From positions 200,688-264,687 of the forward strand of contig NZ_BAAARY010000003.1 of assembly GCF_039532605.1 (NCBI RefSeq): a DNA stretch of 64,000 nucleotides, given 5' to 3'. A model generated the notes under the pieces. That model saw only the letters and a list, made by a program, of their open reading frames with translations. It did not search any database and was not told the origin of the DNA. This DNA comes from Pilimelia columellifera (lineage in GTDB: Bacteria > Actinomycetota > Actinomycetes > Mycobacteriales > Micromonosporaceae). A program made the position numbers and the translations under genes. Numbering within the stretch: the first letter of the stretch is position 1; each line of letters starts with the position of its first letter. Of this stretch, positions 51,451 to 61,055 are shown in pieces.

Positions 51451-52989
51451 ATGAAGTATCGGACACCCTTGGCCGCTGGCGCCGCGGCCGTCGTCGCTGG
51501 CGCGATCGCGTTCACCGCGCCTGCCGGCGCCGCGCCCGTCAACATCCCGGCCCAGGACCGGGCGGCGCAGCTGCGCGCCGCCTCCGCCGCCGACCAGCTC
51601 ATCGCCGGCCAGCCGGACCTGTTCCACCGCTCCGACAGCGACGTGATGACCCGCCAGTCGGTCATCGAGTCGATGGACCTGCACTACGTCGCCTACGAAC
51701 GGTCCCACCGCGGCCTGCCGGTCGTCGGCGGCGACTTCGTCGTCGTCACCGACCGCGACGCCAACGTCCTCAGCACCCAGGTGGCGCAGCAGCGCGCGCT
51801 GGCCGTCAGCGACATCACCCCCGCGATCTCCGCCTCCGCCGCGACGCGCGTCGCGCGGGCCCAGGTCGCCAAGGTCGACGCGACCAGCGTCCCCGAGCTG
51901 AAGATCGTGGCGACCGGCGCCGGGCGGACCGCCTACGAGGTCGTCGTCACCGGCGCCAAGAAGGACGAGCACGGTCTCGCCCCCACCAAGCTGCACGTCT
52001 TCGTCGACGCCGAGAGCGGCAAGGTCCTCAAGGGCCACACCTACGACGAGGTCACCCACGGCGCCGGCAACGGCTACTACAGCGGCCAGGTCGAGCTGTC
52101 CACCACCCCGTCGTTCAAGCTGGTCGACCCGAAGCGGGCCGGCATCCAGTGCGGCGGTCAGAACGGCGCCGCGTTCACCAAGACCAGCGACAGCTGGGGC
52201 AACGGCGCGGGCACCGACATGGAGACCGCCTGCGTCGACGCCATGTACGCCGCGGCCAAGCAGTGGGACATGCTCAAGGAGTGGCTGGACCGCGACGGCG
52301 CCAACGGGCAGGGCCGGTCCTACCCGATGCGGGTCGGTCTGCAGCAGGTCAACGCCTTCTTCAACGGTTCGTTCACCAACTTCGGCCACTCGTCGGACAA
52401 GAAGCGTCAGGTCATCAGCATGGACGTCGTGGCGCACGAGCAGGGCCATGGCATCTTCGCCACCACCCCCGGCGGCTCCGGCGGCGGCAACGAGGCCGGC
52501 GGCCTCAACGAGTCGACCGGCGACATCTTCGGCGCGCTGACCGAGTTCTACGCCAACAACGCCAAGGACAAGCCCGACTACGAGGTCGGCGAACTGGTCA
52601 ACCTCGCCGGCAAGGGCGCCATCCGGTACATGTACGAGCCGTCGAAGGTCGGCGACCCGAACTGCATGTGGACCGGCAGCGCCCCCGAGGTGCACGCCGG
52701 CGCGGGCCCGCAGAACCACTGGTTCTACCTGCTCGCCGAGGGCTCGAACCCGACCAACGGCCAGCCCAAGAGCCCGACCTGTAACAACAGCACGGTGACG
52801 GGCATCGGCATCGAGAAGGCCGGCAAGATCTTCATGGCCACCCTGAACCGTAAGACCAGCGGCTGGACGCACGTCAAGGCGCGCAACGCCTCGATCGAGT
52901 CCGCCAAGCAGATCTTCCCCGGCGGTCAGGAGTGCAAGACCGTCGCGGCCGCCTGGGACGCTGTCAGCGTCAAGGGCAGCAGCTGCTGA
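51451..52989 (+). CDS. Secreted M4 (thermolysin-type) metalloprotease
   Basis: A 512-residue extracellular zinc protease. Signal peptide (AAAVVAGAIAFTAPAGAAP), FTP-type propeptide (about 50-190), then the catalytic domain with HEQGH at 329-333 (zinc ligands and catalytic Glu330) and third ligand Glu354 in GGLNESTGDIF; ends with the C-terminal helical domain. Strong AGGAGG before the ATG. It has its own hairpin terminator. Probably degrades external protein; a role in sporangium or spore release is speculative. Confidence 0.95.
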   Translation: MKYRTPLAAGAAAVVAGAIAFTAPAGAAPVNIPAQDRAAQLRAASAADQLIAGQPDLFHRSDSDVMTRQSVIESMDLHYVAYERSHRGLPVVGGDFVVVTDRDANVLSTQVAQQRALAVSDITPAISASAATRVARAQVAKVDATSVPELKIVATGAGRTAYEVVVTGAKKDEHGLAPTKLHVFVDAESGKVLKGHTYDEVTHGAGNGYYSGQVELSTTPSFKLVDPKRAGIQCGGQNGAAFTKTSDSWGNGAGTDMETACVDAMYAAAKQWDMLKEWLDRDGANGQGRSYPMRVGLQQVNAFFNGSFTNFGHSSDKKRQVISMDVVAHEQGHGIFATTPGGSGGGNEAGGLNESTGDIFGALTEFYANNAKDKPDYEVGELVNLAGKGAIRYMYEPSKVGDPNCMWTGSAPEVHAGAGPQNHWFYLLAEGSNPTNGQPKSPTCNNSTVTGIGIEKAGKIFMATLNRKTSGWTHVKARNASIESAKQIFPGGQECKTVAAAWDAVSVKGSSC

Positions 52990-53011
52990 CCTTCGGGCGG
53001 CGTTGAAACAG

Positions 53012-53045
53012 GCTGCGGGGTCCGTCGCGCGACGGACCCCGCAGC
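53012..53045 (+). terminator. Terminator of the M4 protease gene
   Basis: Perfect 16-base-pair palindromic stem, left arm 53012-53027 beginning GCTGCGGGGTCC, right arm 53030-53045, with two central bases. 22 bases after the protease stop. Confidence 0.85.
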
Positions 53046-53088
53046 ACTCAGGACAGGGCTGGCCGCGGCCACGCGTATTCTCGGGCGC

Positions 53089-54150
53089 ATGAAAGCAGGT
53101 GGCGCGGTGATCGCTGCGGTCGGTGAGCCGTTAGACCACGTCGCGCTGCTGTACCAGGACGCCCGGGAGTACGTCCACGGCATCAGGAGCTTCCTGGCCC
53201 CCGCGCTCGCCGACAGCGCGCCGGTCCTCATCGCGGTCCCGGATGACCGCCTCGCCCTGCTCCGGGAGGCGCTCGCCGGCGTCGGCCCCCAGATCCGATA
53301 CGCCGACATGCGGGCCGCCGGCCGTAATCCGGGCCGGATCCTGCCCAGCGTCCTGCTGCCCTTCGCCGCCCGCCACCAGGGCCGGCGGGCCTGGATCGTC
53401 GGCGAGCCAGTCTGGCCCGGGCGCACCGAGACCGAGTACCCCGCCTGCCTGGCGCACGAAGCTCTCATCAACGCCGCCTTCGCCGGCCGCGACGCCGCCA
53501 TCCTGTGCCCGTACGACGCGGCCGGACTCGACGCCACCACGGTCGCCGACGCCGGCCGCACCCACCCGACGTTCCTGACCGACGACGCCGGGCGCCGCCC
53601 CAGCGGCGCCTACACCGCGCCGTTCGCGGTGGCCGCCGAGTGCAACCTGCCGCTGCCGGCCGTTCCTGGCCACGCGGAATCGCTGCGCTACGACCGCGAG
53701 GCGGCGCTGGGCGAGGTCCGCCGGTTCGTGGCCGCCAACGCCCACCGCGCCGGCCTCGACGCCGACCGGACCGACGATCTCGTCCTGGCCGTCAACGAGC
53801 TGGCCGCCAACACCATCGAGCACTCGCCCGGCCCCGGGTGGGTCCGGTGGTGGGCCGAGCCCGGCCAGGTGATCTACCAGGTCGAGGATTCCGGCCACCT
53901 GGACGACCCACTCGCCGGCCGGATCCCGCCGGCCGGCGACGTCACCGGCGGAAGAGGACTGATCCTGGTGCACCAGCTGTGCGACCTCGTCCGCATCCAC
54001 ACCGGACCGTCCGGGACGGACATCCGCCTCTTCCTCAGCGTGCCTCCCGAGCGCGCTTCCAGAGCATCCGTGACCTCACCGGCGAGCCCGGCCCGTCAGC
54101 TCGGCGGCGCCGCTCCGGCCGGTCGGACGCCGACACCCACCGCCCCCTGA
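53089..54150 (+). CDS. MEDS-domain protein with HATPase (anti-sigma type)
   Basis: A 353-residue regulator. The N-terminal MEDS (DcmR-type sensory) domain includes HVALLYQDAREYVHGIRSFL, VGEPVWPGRTETEYPACLAHEALINAAF and ILCPYDAAGL; the C-terminal HATPase_c domain has the N-box LVLAVNELAANTIEHSPGPG and VTGGRGLILVHQLCD. No phospho-accepting His of ordinary kinases, so it resembles RsbW-like serine kinases/anti-sigma factors. Widespread in actinobacteria; the partner sigma or anti-anti-sigma factor is not in the window. Confidence 0.85.
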   Translation: MKAGGAVIAAVGEPLDHVALLYQDAREYVHGIRSFLAPALADSAPVLIAVPDDRLALLREALAGVGPQIRYADMRAAGRNPGRILPSVLLPFAARHQGRRAWIVGEPVWPGRTETEYPACLAHEALINAAFAGRDAAILCPYDAAGLDATTVADAGRTHPTFLTDDAGRRPSGAYTAPFAVAAECNLPLPAVPGHAESLRYDREAALGEVRRFVAANAHRAGLDADRTDDLVLAVNELAANTIEHSPGPGWVRWWAEPGQVIYQVEDSGHLDDPLAGRIPPAGDVTGGRGLILVHQLCDLVRIHTGPSGTDIRLFLSVPPERASRASVTSPASPARQLGGAAPAGRTPTPTAP

Positions 54151-54162
54151 CGAGGAGCGCGC

Positions 54163-55431
<1,269 letters not shown>

Positions 55432-55438
55432 GTTGCGG

Positions 55439-56170
55439 ATGGAGTTCCCCGCGCACCTGAGCGCCATGCCCATGCACGCGATCACCGAGGTCCACGGGGC
55501 GCCGGGACTGCTCGAACGCTTCCGTCGTGAGACAACCAAGTTCGACGCCACCGCCCAGCGCCGGCTCGCCGAAGCCCTCGACCTCGCCGCCGAGCTGCAC
55601 CACGACGACCGCCGCGTCCGCGAGCCCTACCTCAACCACCTGCTCCGGGTGACGATCCGCCTCATGCACCACTACCAGGTGCGGGACGTGGACGTTCTCG
55701 TCGCCGGCCTGCTGCACGACTCGGTGGAGGACCATCCGGCCGAGCTGGCCGGCGACGTCCCCGCGGGCGCTGATCTCACCGAGGCGGCGTTGGAGGCGCT
55801 CGCCGACCGGTTCGGGGCGCGGGTCGCCCGGCTCGTCGCCGCGGTCACCAACCCCGCGTACGACCCGGCCCGGGACCGGAACGCCCAGTACCTGGCGCAT
55901 CTGGCAGTCACCCTGGACCGGGAGCCGTGGGCCAGGGTCATCAAGATCTCCGATTTCACCGACAACGGCGTCGGGGTCATCCACACCACCGGTCCGAAGG
56001 TCGCCTCGGCGGCGCGCAAGTACCGGCCGTTGGCGCCGGTCCTGCGGGAGCTGATCGCCCGTCCGGACACCCCGCTGTCGGGGGACGTCAAGGAGCACAT
56101 CTTCCAGCAGATCGACAAGGCCGAGGAGCGGTTCAGCGCCATCCTCGACCACGGAACCGTCCAGGCCTGA
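55439..56170 (+). CDS. HD-domain phosphohydrolase (RelA/SpoT-like N-terminal type)
   Basis: A 243-residue metal-dependent phosphohydrolase. HD motif in VLVAGLLHDSVEDHPAEL, an upstream His in YLNHLLRVTIRLM, and downstream Asp in IKISDFTDNGVG match the (p)ppGpp hydrolase-like HD family, but no synthetase domain follows. It could hydrolyse ppGpp or another nucleotide. ATG at 55439 chosen, two codons after a TTG. Confidence 0.82.
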   Translation: MEFPAHLSAMPMHAITEVHGAPGLLERFRRETTKFDATAQRRLAEALDLAAELHHDDRRVREPYLNHLLRVTIRLMHHYQVRDVDVLVAGLLHDSVEDHPAELAGDVPAGADLTEAALEALADRFGARVARLVAAVTNPAYDPARDRNAQYLAHLAVTLDREPWARVIKISDFTDNGVGVIHTTGPKVASAARKYRPLAPVLRELIARPDTPLSGDVKEHIFQQIDKAEERFSAILDHGTVQA

Positions 56171-56185
56171 GCGGCGCCCGCTCCG

Positions 56186-56530
56186 TCACGGGCCTTCCGC
56201 GCCTCGGGGCGCGTACATGATCACGGCGACGCCGACGAGACAGATGGCGGCGCCGACAAGGTCCCACCGATCGGGTCGGAACCTGTCGATCACGACGCCC
56301 CAGGCCAGCGAGCCGGCGACAAAGACTCCGCCGTACGCGGCCAGGACCCGGCCGAAGTTGGGGTCCGGCTGGAAGGTGGCGACGAAGCCGTAGGCGCCGA
56401 GGGCGATGACGCCGCCGGCGATCCACCACAGGCCACGGTGTTCGCGCCACCCCTGCCAGATGAGCCAGGCGCCGCCGATCTCGGCGAGCGCCGCGAGGGC
56501 GAACAGGAGCAGGGAACGGGCGACGGTCAT
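56186..56530 (-). CDS. YnfA family small membrane protein
   Basis: A 114-residue protein with four membrane segments (SLLLFALAALAEIGGAWLIWQGW, LWWIAGGVIALGAYGFVATF, then GRVLAAYGGVFVAGSLAWGVVIDRFRPDRWD), diagnostic of YnfA/UPF0060, a member of the small-multidrug-resistance-like superfamily. ATG at 56530 gives the usual length. Confidence 0.93.
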   Translation of the reverse strand: MTVARSLLLFALAALAEIGGAWLIWQGWREHRGLWWIAGGVIALGAYGFVATFQPDPNFGRVLAAYGGVFVAGSLAWGVVIDRFRPDRWDLVGAAICLVGVAVIMYAPRGAEGP

Positions 56531-56639
56531 GGCTGGCACGCTAGCCGCGTCAGCATGTTCCGCGCGGGTCTGGGGCTCGACGCGCTGCCGGCGGCGCTCC
56601 ATAGTGGTGGTGTCTGGTCGCCAAGCGGGAGGAGCTTCG

Positions 56640-57332
56640 ATGATGGACAGGTCTGTCAGGGCAACCGAACAACGCGCCGCGGTCGCCGGCGGCGGCGCGT
56701 TGACCAAGCTTATGCGGGGCGCCGCGGCGGTGACGGCTGGTGTCGTCATCGCCTGCGCCAGCGCCGTTCCGGTGGCCGCGTCCGGGCCTGGTCAAGGCTG
56801 GATCGAGGGACGTTGGGTCACCGCCGCGGGGGCGCCCGACGGCGGGGAGCGGATCGTCGCCGACCGGGACGGCGAACGTTGGTGGACCCGTGCCGACGCC
56901 GACGGCCGGTTCCGGTTGGAGGTTCCGGCCGGGGTCTACCACGTGCGACGCGCCGGACGCCCGCCCGCCCCCGACACCTGGGCGCCGGGGGTGTCCCGGC
57001 AGAGCCTGGGCGCCACGTACCGGGTCGAGGCCGGCGGCACGGCGCGGGCCGACGGCGCGTTGCCGGGACGTGGCGCGGTCGAGGTGGTGGTGACCGACGC
57101 CGACACCGGGTCCCCGGTCGACGGGTGCGTCGTGCCCGAGTGGGGGCCGTCGCGGTACTACCGGCAGTGCGTCCACGTCGGCGGCGTGTATGTGATCAGC
57201 AGTGTGGTCGGCGGGGGTCCGCGCACCATGTCGTTCACCCCCGCCGCGTCCGGTTACCCGGCGGCGTCGGTCGATGTTGTTCCGCTGCCGGGCGCGACGG
57301 TGCGCGGCCAGCTGATGTTGCGTCGGAGTTGA
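56640..57332 (+). CDS. Secreted protein with carboxypeptidase-regulatory-like domain
   Basis: A 230-residue exported protein. After 24 residues comes a signal segment (MRGAAAVTAGVVIACASAVPVAA); the mature part has a beta-sandwich pattern (GERWWTRADADGRFRLEVPAGVYHVRRAG and a second, VVVTDADTGSPVDGCVVPEW) of the carboxypeptidase-regulatory type, often used for binding rather than catalysis. GGGAGGAG precedes the ATG. Function unknown. Confidence 0.78.
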   Translation: MMDRSVRATEQRAAVAGGGALTKLMRGAAAVTAGVVIACASAVPVAASGPGQGWIEGRWVTAAGAPDGGERIVADRDGERWWTRADADGRFRLEVPAGVYHVRRAGRPPAPDTWAPGVSRQSLGATYRVEAGGTARADGALPGRGAVEVVVTDADTGSPVDGCVVPEWGPSRYYRQCVHVGGVYVISSVVGGGPRTMSFTPAASGYPAASVDVVPLPGATVRGQLMLRRS

Positions 57333-57355
57333 CCCGTCCGGCGCCGGCCAAGACG

Positions 57356-57763
57356 TCACGAAGTCGTCGGGCCGTGGAGGTTGATCTGGTCCCGGATCTG
57401 TTGAGCGAAGCCTTCGGCGGTGTGGAGCTGGTCGCGTAGGGCTTGGACCCGGGCCTGGGCGGCTGTGCCGAACCTGGCCAGTCGGTCACGTAACGCGGCC
57501 AGCTCGTGCTCTGTCGCCTGGCCGGCGGCGAGCGCGTCGAGGATGGCGAGCAGGTCGCGCATCTCGTCCAACGTGAAGCCGAGGGGTTTCATCCGCTTGA
57601 CGACGAGCAGCCGGTCGAGGTCGGGTTCGGTGTAGAGGCGGAAGCCGCCGTCGCTGCGAGCAGAGGGGGTGACGAGGCCGACGTCTTCGTAGTGGCGGAT
57701 GGTGCGGATGCTCAGCCCGACCCGTTCGGCGGCCTCGCCGATCTGCATGTGCTGTCGTGTCAT
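57356..57763 (-). CDS. MerR family transcriptional regulator
   Basis: A 135-residue regulator. HTH and wing: MQIGEAAERVGLSIRTIRHYEDVGLVTPSARSDGGFRLYTEPDLDRLLVVKRMKPLGFTLDEMRDLL, followed by a dimerisation helix. The C-terminus lacks clustered cysteines, so not an obvious metal sensor. It is 26 bases after sulP on the same strand; a MerR-type operator sits upstream of sulP. Confidence 0.93.
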   Translation of the reverse strand: MTRQHMQIGEAAERVGLSIRTIRHYEDVGLVTPSARSDGGFRLYTEPDLDRLLVVKRMKPLGFTLDEMRDLLAILDALAAGQATEHELAALRDRLARFGTAAQARVQALRDQLHTAEGFAQQIRDQINLHGPTTS

Positions 57764-57789
57764 CGGCGCATTGTGCCGGTCGGTGGCCG

Positions 57790-59277
57790 TCAGTGGCTCG
57801 GCAGTTGGCCGGCGAGGGCGCCGTGGATGCGGGCGCTGGGCTGGTTGAGCTCAATGATCTCGACGGTCTTGCCGCGGGCGGCGTACTTGGTGGTGATGGC
57901 GTCGAGAGCGGCCACGGAGGAGGCGTCCCAGATGTGGGCGTGGGTCAGGTCGATGATCACGTTGTCGGGGTCGTCGGCGTAGTCGAACTGGTATACCAGA
58001 TCGTTGCTGGAGGCGAAGAACAGCTCGCCGTGTACTGAGTAGACGCGGGTGGCGTCGTCGGGGCCGGGCCGGCTGGTGACCTCGACCAGGTGTGCGACCC
58101 GGCGGGCGAACGCCACCATCGCGGCGAGCACGCCGAGGACGACGCCGATGGCGAGGTTGTGGCTGATCAGGGTGCCGGCGACGGTGGTGATCATGACGAC
58201 GGTCTCGCTCCACGGCATCCGCTTGAGGGTGGCCGGGGCGATGGAGTGCCAGTCGAAGGTGGCCATCGACACGATGATCATCACGGCGACCAGAGCGGCC
58301 ATCGGGATGATCGCGACCAGGTCGCCGAGCCCGACCACGAGGACGAGCAGGAACACCCCGGCCAGGAACGTCGACAGTCGGGTGCGGGCCCCGGAGGACT
58401 TCACGTTGATCATTGTTTGGCCGATCATGGCGCAGCCGCCCATGCCGCCGAAAAATCCGGTGACGATGTTGGCGACGCCCTGCCCCCAGGACTCGCGGGT
58501 CTTGTCCGAGTGGGTGTCGGTGATGTCGTCGACGAGTTTGGCGGTCATCAGCGACTCCATCAGCCCGACCAGCGCCACGCCGAGAGCGAATGGGGCGATG
58601 AGTCGCAGGGTGTCGAGGTTGAACGGCACGTCGGGCAGGCCGAGCGTCGGCAGGCTGTCGGGCAGGGCGCCCTCGTCGCCGACGTTCGGGACGGCCAGGC
58701 GTGCCACGGCGGTGAGGACGGTCAGCGCGATGATCGCCACGAGGGGCGCCGGGACCGCGGTGGTGACGCGCGGGAGGAAGATCATGATCGTCAGCGCGAC
58801 GGCGACCATCGGGTAGACCAGCCACGGCACCCCGATCAGGTGCGGGACCTGCGCCATGAAGATCAGGATGGCCAGGGCGTTGACGAAACCGACCATGACG
58901 CTGCGGGGGATGAACCGCATCAGCTTCGCCACCCCCAGCACCGCCAGGGTCACCTGGATGATCCCGCCGAGGATCACCGCCGCGACCAGGTAACCCAGAC
59001 CGTGCTCCTGGGCCAACGGGGCCACCACCAGCGCGATCGCGCCGGTGGCAGCGCTGATCATCGCCGGGCGGCCGCCGCAGAACGCGATCGTCACGGCCAT
59101 CGTGAACGAGGCGAACAGCCCGATCTTCGGGTCCACCCCGGCCAGGATCGAGAACGAGATGGCCTCGGGAATCAACGCCAACGCCACGACCAGGCCGGCG
59201 AGGACCTCGGTGCGCAGCACCCGTGGGGCCAGCCAGGACGGACGCGACAAATGGGCAGTCGACAGCACGGAGAACAT
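57790..59277 (-). CDS. SulP family anion transporter
   Basis: A 495-residue transporter for sulfate, bicarbonate or related anions. Membrane part with EVLAGLVVALALIPEAISFSILAGVDPKIGLFASF, GPAMISAATGAIAL-like GGRPAMISAATGAIALVVAPL and VANIVTGFFGGMGGCAMIGQTMINV; C-terminal STAS domain (about 400-490, ending in VIIDLTHAHIWDASSVAALDAI). ATG at 59277. It leads an operon with merR. Confidence 0.93.
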   Translation of the reverse strand: MFSVLSTAHLSRPSWLAPRVLRTEVLAGLVVALALIPEAISFSILAGVDPKIGLFASFTMAVTIAFCGGRPAMISAATGAIALVVAPLAQEHGLGYLVAAVILGGIIQVTLAVLGVAKLMRFIPRSVMVGFVNALAILIFMAQVPHLIGVPWLVYPMVAVALTIMIFLPRVTTAVPAPLVAIIALTVLTAVARLAVPNVGDEGALPDSLPTLGLPDVPFNLDTLRLIAPFALGVALVGLMESLMTAKLVDDITDTHSDKTRESWGQGVANIVTGFFGGMGGCAMIGQTMINVKSSGARTRLSTFLAGVFLLVLVVGLGDLVAIIPMAALVAVMIIVSMATFDWHSIAPATLKRMPWSETVVMITTVAGTLISHNLAIGVVLGVLAAMVAFARRVAHLVEVTSRPGPDDATRVYSVHGELFFASSNDLVYQFDYADDPDNVIIDLTHAHIWDASSVAALDAITTKYAARGKTVEIIELNQPSARIHGALAGQLPSH

Positions 59278-59353
59278 GAATCTCGATTCCAGGCGGGTCC
59301 GAAGACGGGCAGGGTGGTCCGGGCCACGGGCGCCGTGGGCCATCGGAAACCCT

Positions 59354-59374
59354 ACTCTCCGGAGAGGGGAGAGT
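59354..59374. promoter_or_regulatory. MerR-type operator between sulP and the PLP gene
   Basis: ACTCTCC-GGAGAGG-GGAGAGT: perfect 7-base-pair inverted repeat with a 7-base spacer, with an inner CTCTCCGGAGAG palindrome. This is the shape of MerR-family operators, and the MerR gene is in the sulP operon, so it probably controls sulP and its own operon. Confidence 0.6.
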
Positions 59375-59477
59375 TGGGCTCGGGGCGCCTGGCAACTGGA
59401 TGCTCCCGAAGCCGGCCGGGGCCGATACGGTGGGCTGGACCGTTGTCGGCAAACCTCCCTGACCCCCAAGGAGCCCC

Positions 59478-60671
59478 GTGAGCGCAGAGTCCGCCGCCGC
59501 CCGTCCGGCCTACCGGCCGGAGACCGCCGTAGTGGCGTCCGGCCGGCCACACGGATCGGGCCGGCCACTCAACGTCCCGGTCGTGCTGGCGTCGAACTTC
59601 CGCGCCGCCCCACGAATCGATCCATCGGCCGTTGGCGCCGCGCCGCCCGACGGGGTCACCGGTGACGGCCAGCGGCGCGAGTACGCCCGCGACGATGGCA
59701 CGCCGGGGTGGGAGGCGCTGGAAGCGGTGGTCGGTGAGTTGGAAGGGGGCCACGCCACCGCGTTCTCGTCCGGGATGGCCGCGGCCGCCGCCGTGTTCGA
59801 CCTGCTGCCGGTCGGTGCCCGGGTGGTCGCGCCGACGGACAGCTACATTGCGGTACGGGGGCTGCTGGCCAACGGTCAGCGGCTCGGCCGCTGGTCAGTG
59901 CAGCTAGTCGACGTAGCCGACACCGCTGCGGCCGCGGCGGCCGCTGGCCGCGCCGACCTGGTGTGGCTGGAGTCGCCAACCAATCCCCTGCTCCAGGTGG
60001 CCGACCTCGCCGCGATCTGCGCGGCCGCCAAGGCGGCTGGGGCCCGCGCGGCGGTCGACAACACGTTCGCCACGCCGCTGCTCCAACGTCCCCTCGACCT
60101 CGGCGCCGACATCGTCATCCACAGCGCCACCAAGTTCCTCGGCGGCCACTCCGACCTGCTGCTCGGTGTCACCGTGGCCGGAGACCCGGCGCTGGCGGCC
60201 GCCCTGCGCCACGGCCGTGAGATGGCCGGGGCCACCCCCGGCGCCCTGGAGGCCTACCTGGCGCTGCGGGGAATCCGCACCCTCGCCGTCCGCCTCGACT
60301 GGGCGCAGCGCAGCGCGCACGACCTGGCGCGTCGTCTCGCGGCGCACCCTGCCGTCACCCGCGTTCGCTACCCCGGGCTCCCGGACGACCCCGGCCACGA
60401 GGTCGCAGCCCGGCAGATGAGCGGGTTCGGCGCGGTCCTGGCATTCGACCTCGCCGACGCGGCCACCGCGGACCGCGTCTGTGACCGGGTCCGCATCATC
60501 ACCTCGGCCACCAGCCTCGGCGGTGTGGAGAGCACCATCGAGCGCCGCGCCAAACTGCCCGGCCAGGAACACGTCGCGCCAGGTCTGCTCCGACTCAGCG
60601 TCGGCTGCGAACACCTCGACGACCTCTGGCACGATCTCGCCTGCGCGCTGGACGCTGCCGGCGCTGGGTGA
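59478..60671 (+). CDS. Cystathionine gamma-synthase/lyase-type PLP enzyme
   Basis: A 397-residue PLP enzyme of the Cys/Met metabolism family. PLP lysine in IHSATKFLGGHSDLLLG, plus EYARDDGTPGWEALEAVVGELEGG, AFSSGMAAAAAVFDLLPVG, and WLESPTNPLLQVADL. It could be a synthase or lyase for cystathionine; the sequence cannot say. GTG start with AAGGAG upstream. Confidence 0.92.
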   Translation: MSAESAAARPAYRPETAVVASGRPHGSGRPLNVPVVLASNFRAAPRIDPSAVGAAPPDGVTGDGQRREYARDDGTPGWEALEAVVGELEGGHATAFSSGMAAAAAVFDLLPVGARVVAPTDSYIAVRGLLANGQRLGRWSVQLVDVADTAAAAAAAGRADLVWLESPTNPLLQVADLAAICAAAKAAGARAAVDNTFATPLLQRPLDLGADIVIHSATKFLGGHSDLLLGVTVAGDPALAAALRHGREMAGATPGALEAYLALRGIRTLAVRLDWAQRSAHDLARRLAAHPAVTRVRYPGLPDDPGHEVAARQMSGFGAVLAFDLADAATADRVCDRVRIITSATSLGGVESTIERRAKLPGQEHVAPGLLRLSVGCEHLDDLWHDLACALDAAGAG

Positions 60672-60928
60672 CGTCGTTCAGTCCGGGTCAAATCCAAGAA
60701 ATCGAAGGGCGATTCCAGCGAGGAGCCACCGGCGGCTACGAGCCAACCAGCGCGGCGGTCGCCGTCACCGACGACGTCCTCGCCATCGCCCAAGCCCGCC
60801 AAGCCCGCGGCGAATCCGTCACCACCATCGCCCGCCTCCTGCGCATCGGCCGCTCCACCCTCTACGGGGCACTCCAACCCGACAACGGCACGGCATCACC
60901 CGTGCCCCAACCCCGCGCCGCCGGGTGA
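60668..60928 (+). pseudogene. C-terminal remnant of a serine recombinase
   Basis: Only the DNA-binding tail of a Hin/resolvase-type recombinase is left: VTDDVLAIAQARQARGESVTTIARLLRIGRSTLYGALQ (from about 60758). The catalytic N-terminal domain is absent; the preceding 30 residues (from the GTG at 60668) have no family features. It overlaps the end of the PLP gene by four bases. Most likely a fossil of an inserted element. Confidence 0.6.
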
Positions 60929-60997
60929 GAACACTGTCCGAACCAGAGAGCTACGACCGGCTGAACTCAAGGGTGGCCGCCCGGTTTCATCGAAGGA

Positions 60998-61035
60998 CCG
61001 CGAAACGCCTCGGCGTAAGGCCGGGCGTTTCGCGG
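60998..61035. terminator. Bidirectional hairpin terminator
   Basis: CCGCGAAACGCC (60998-61009) pairs perfectly with GGCGTTTCGCGG (61024-61035), with a further inner CGGC/GCCG. It lies between convergent genes and ends both. Confidence 0.85.
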
Positions 61036-61055
61036 CGTCAGGGCGGATATTCTGG

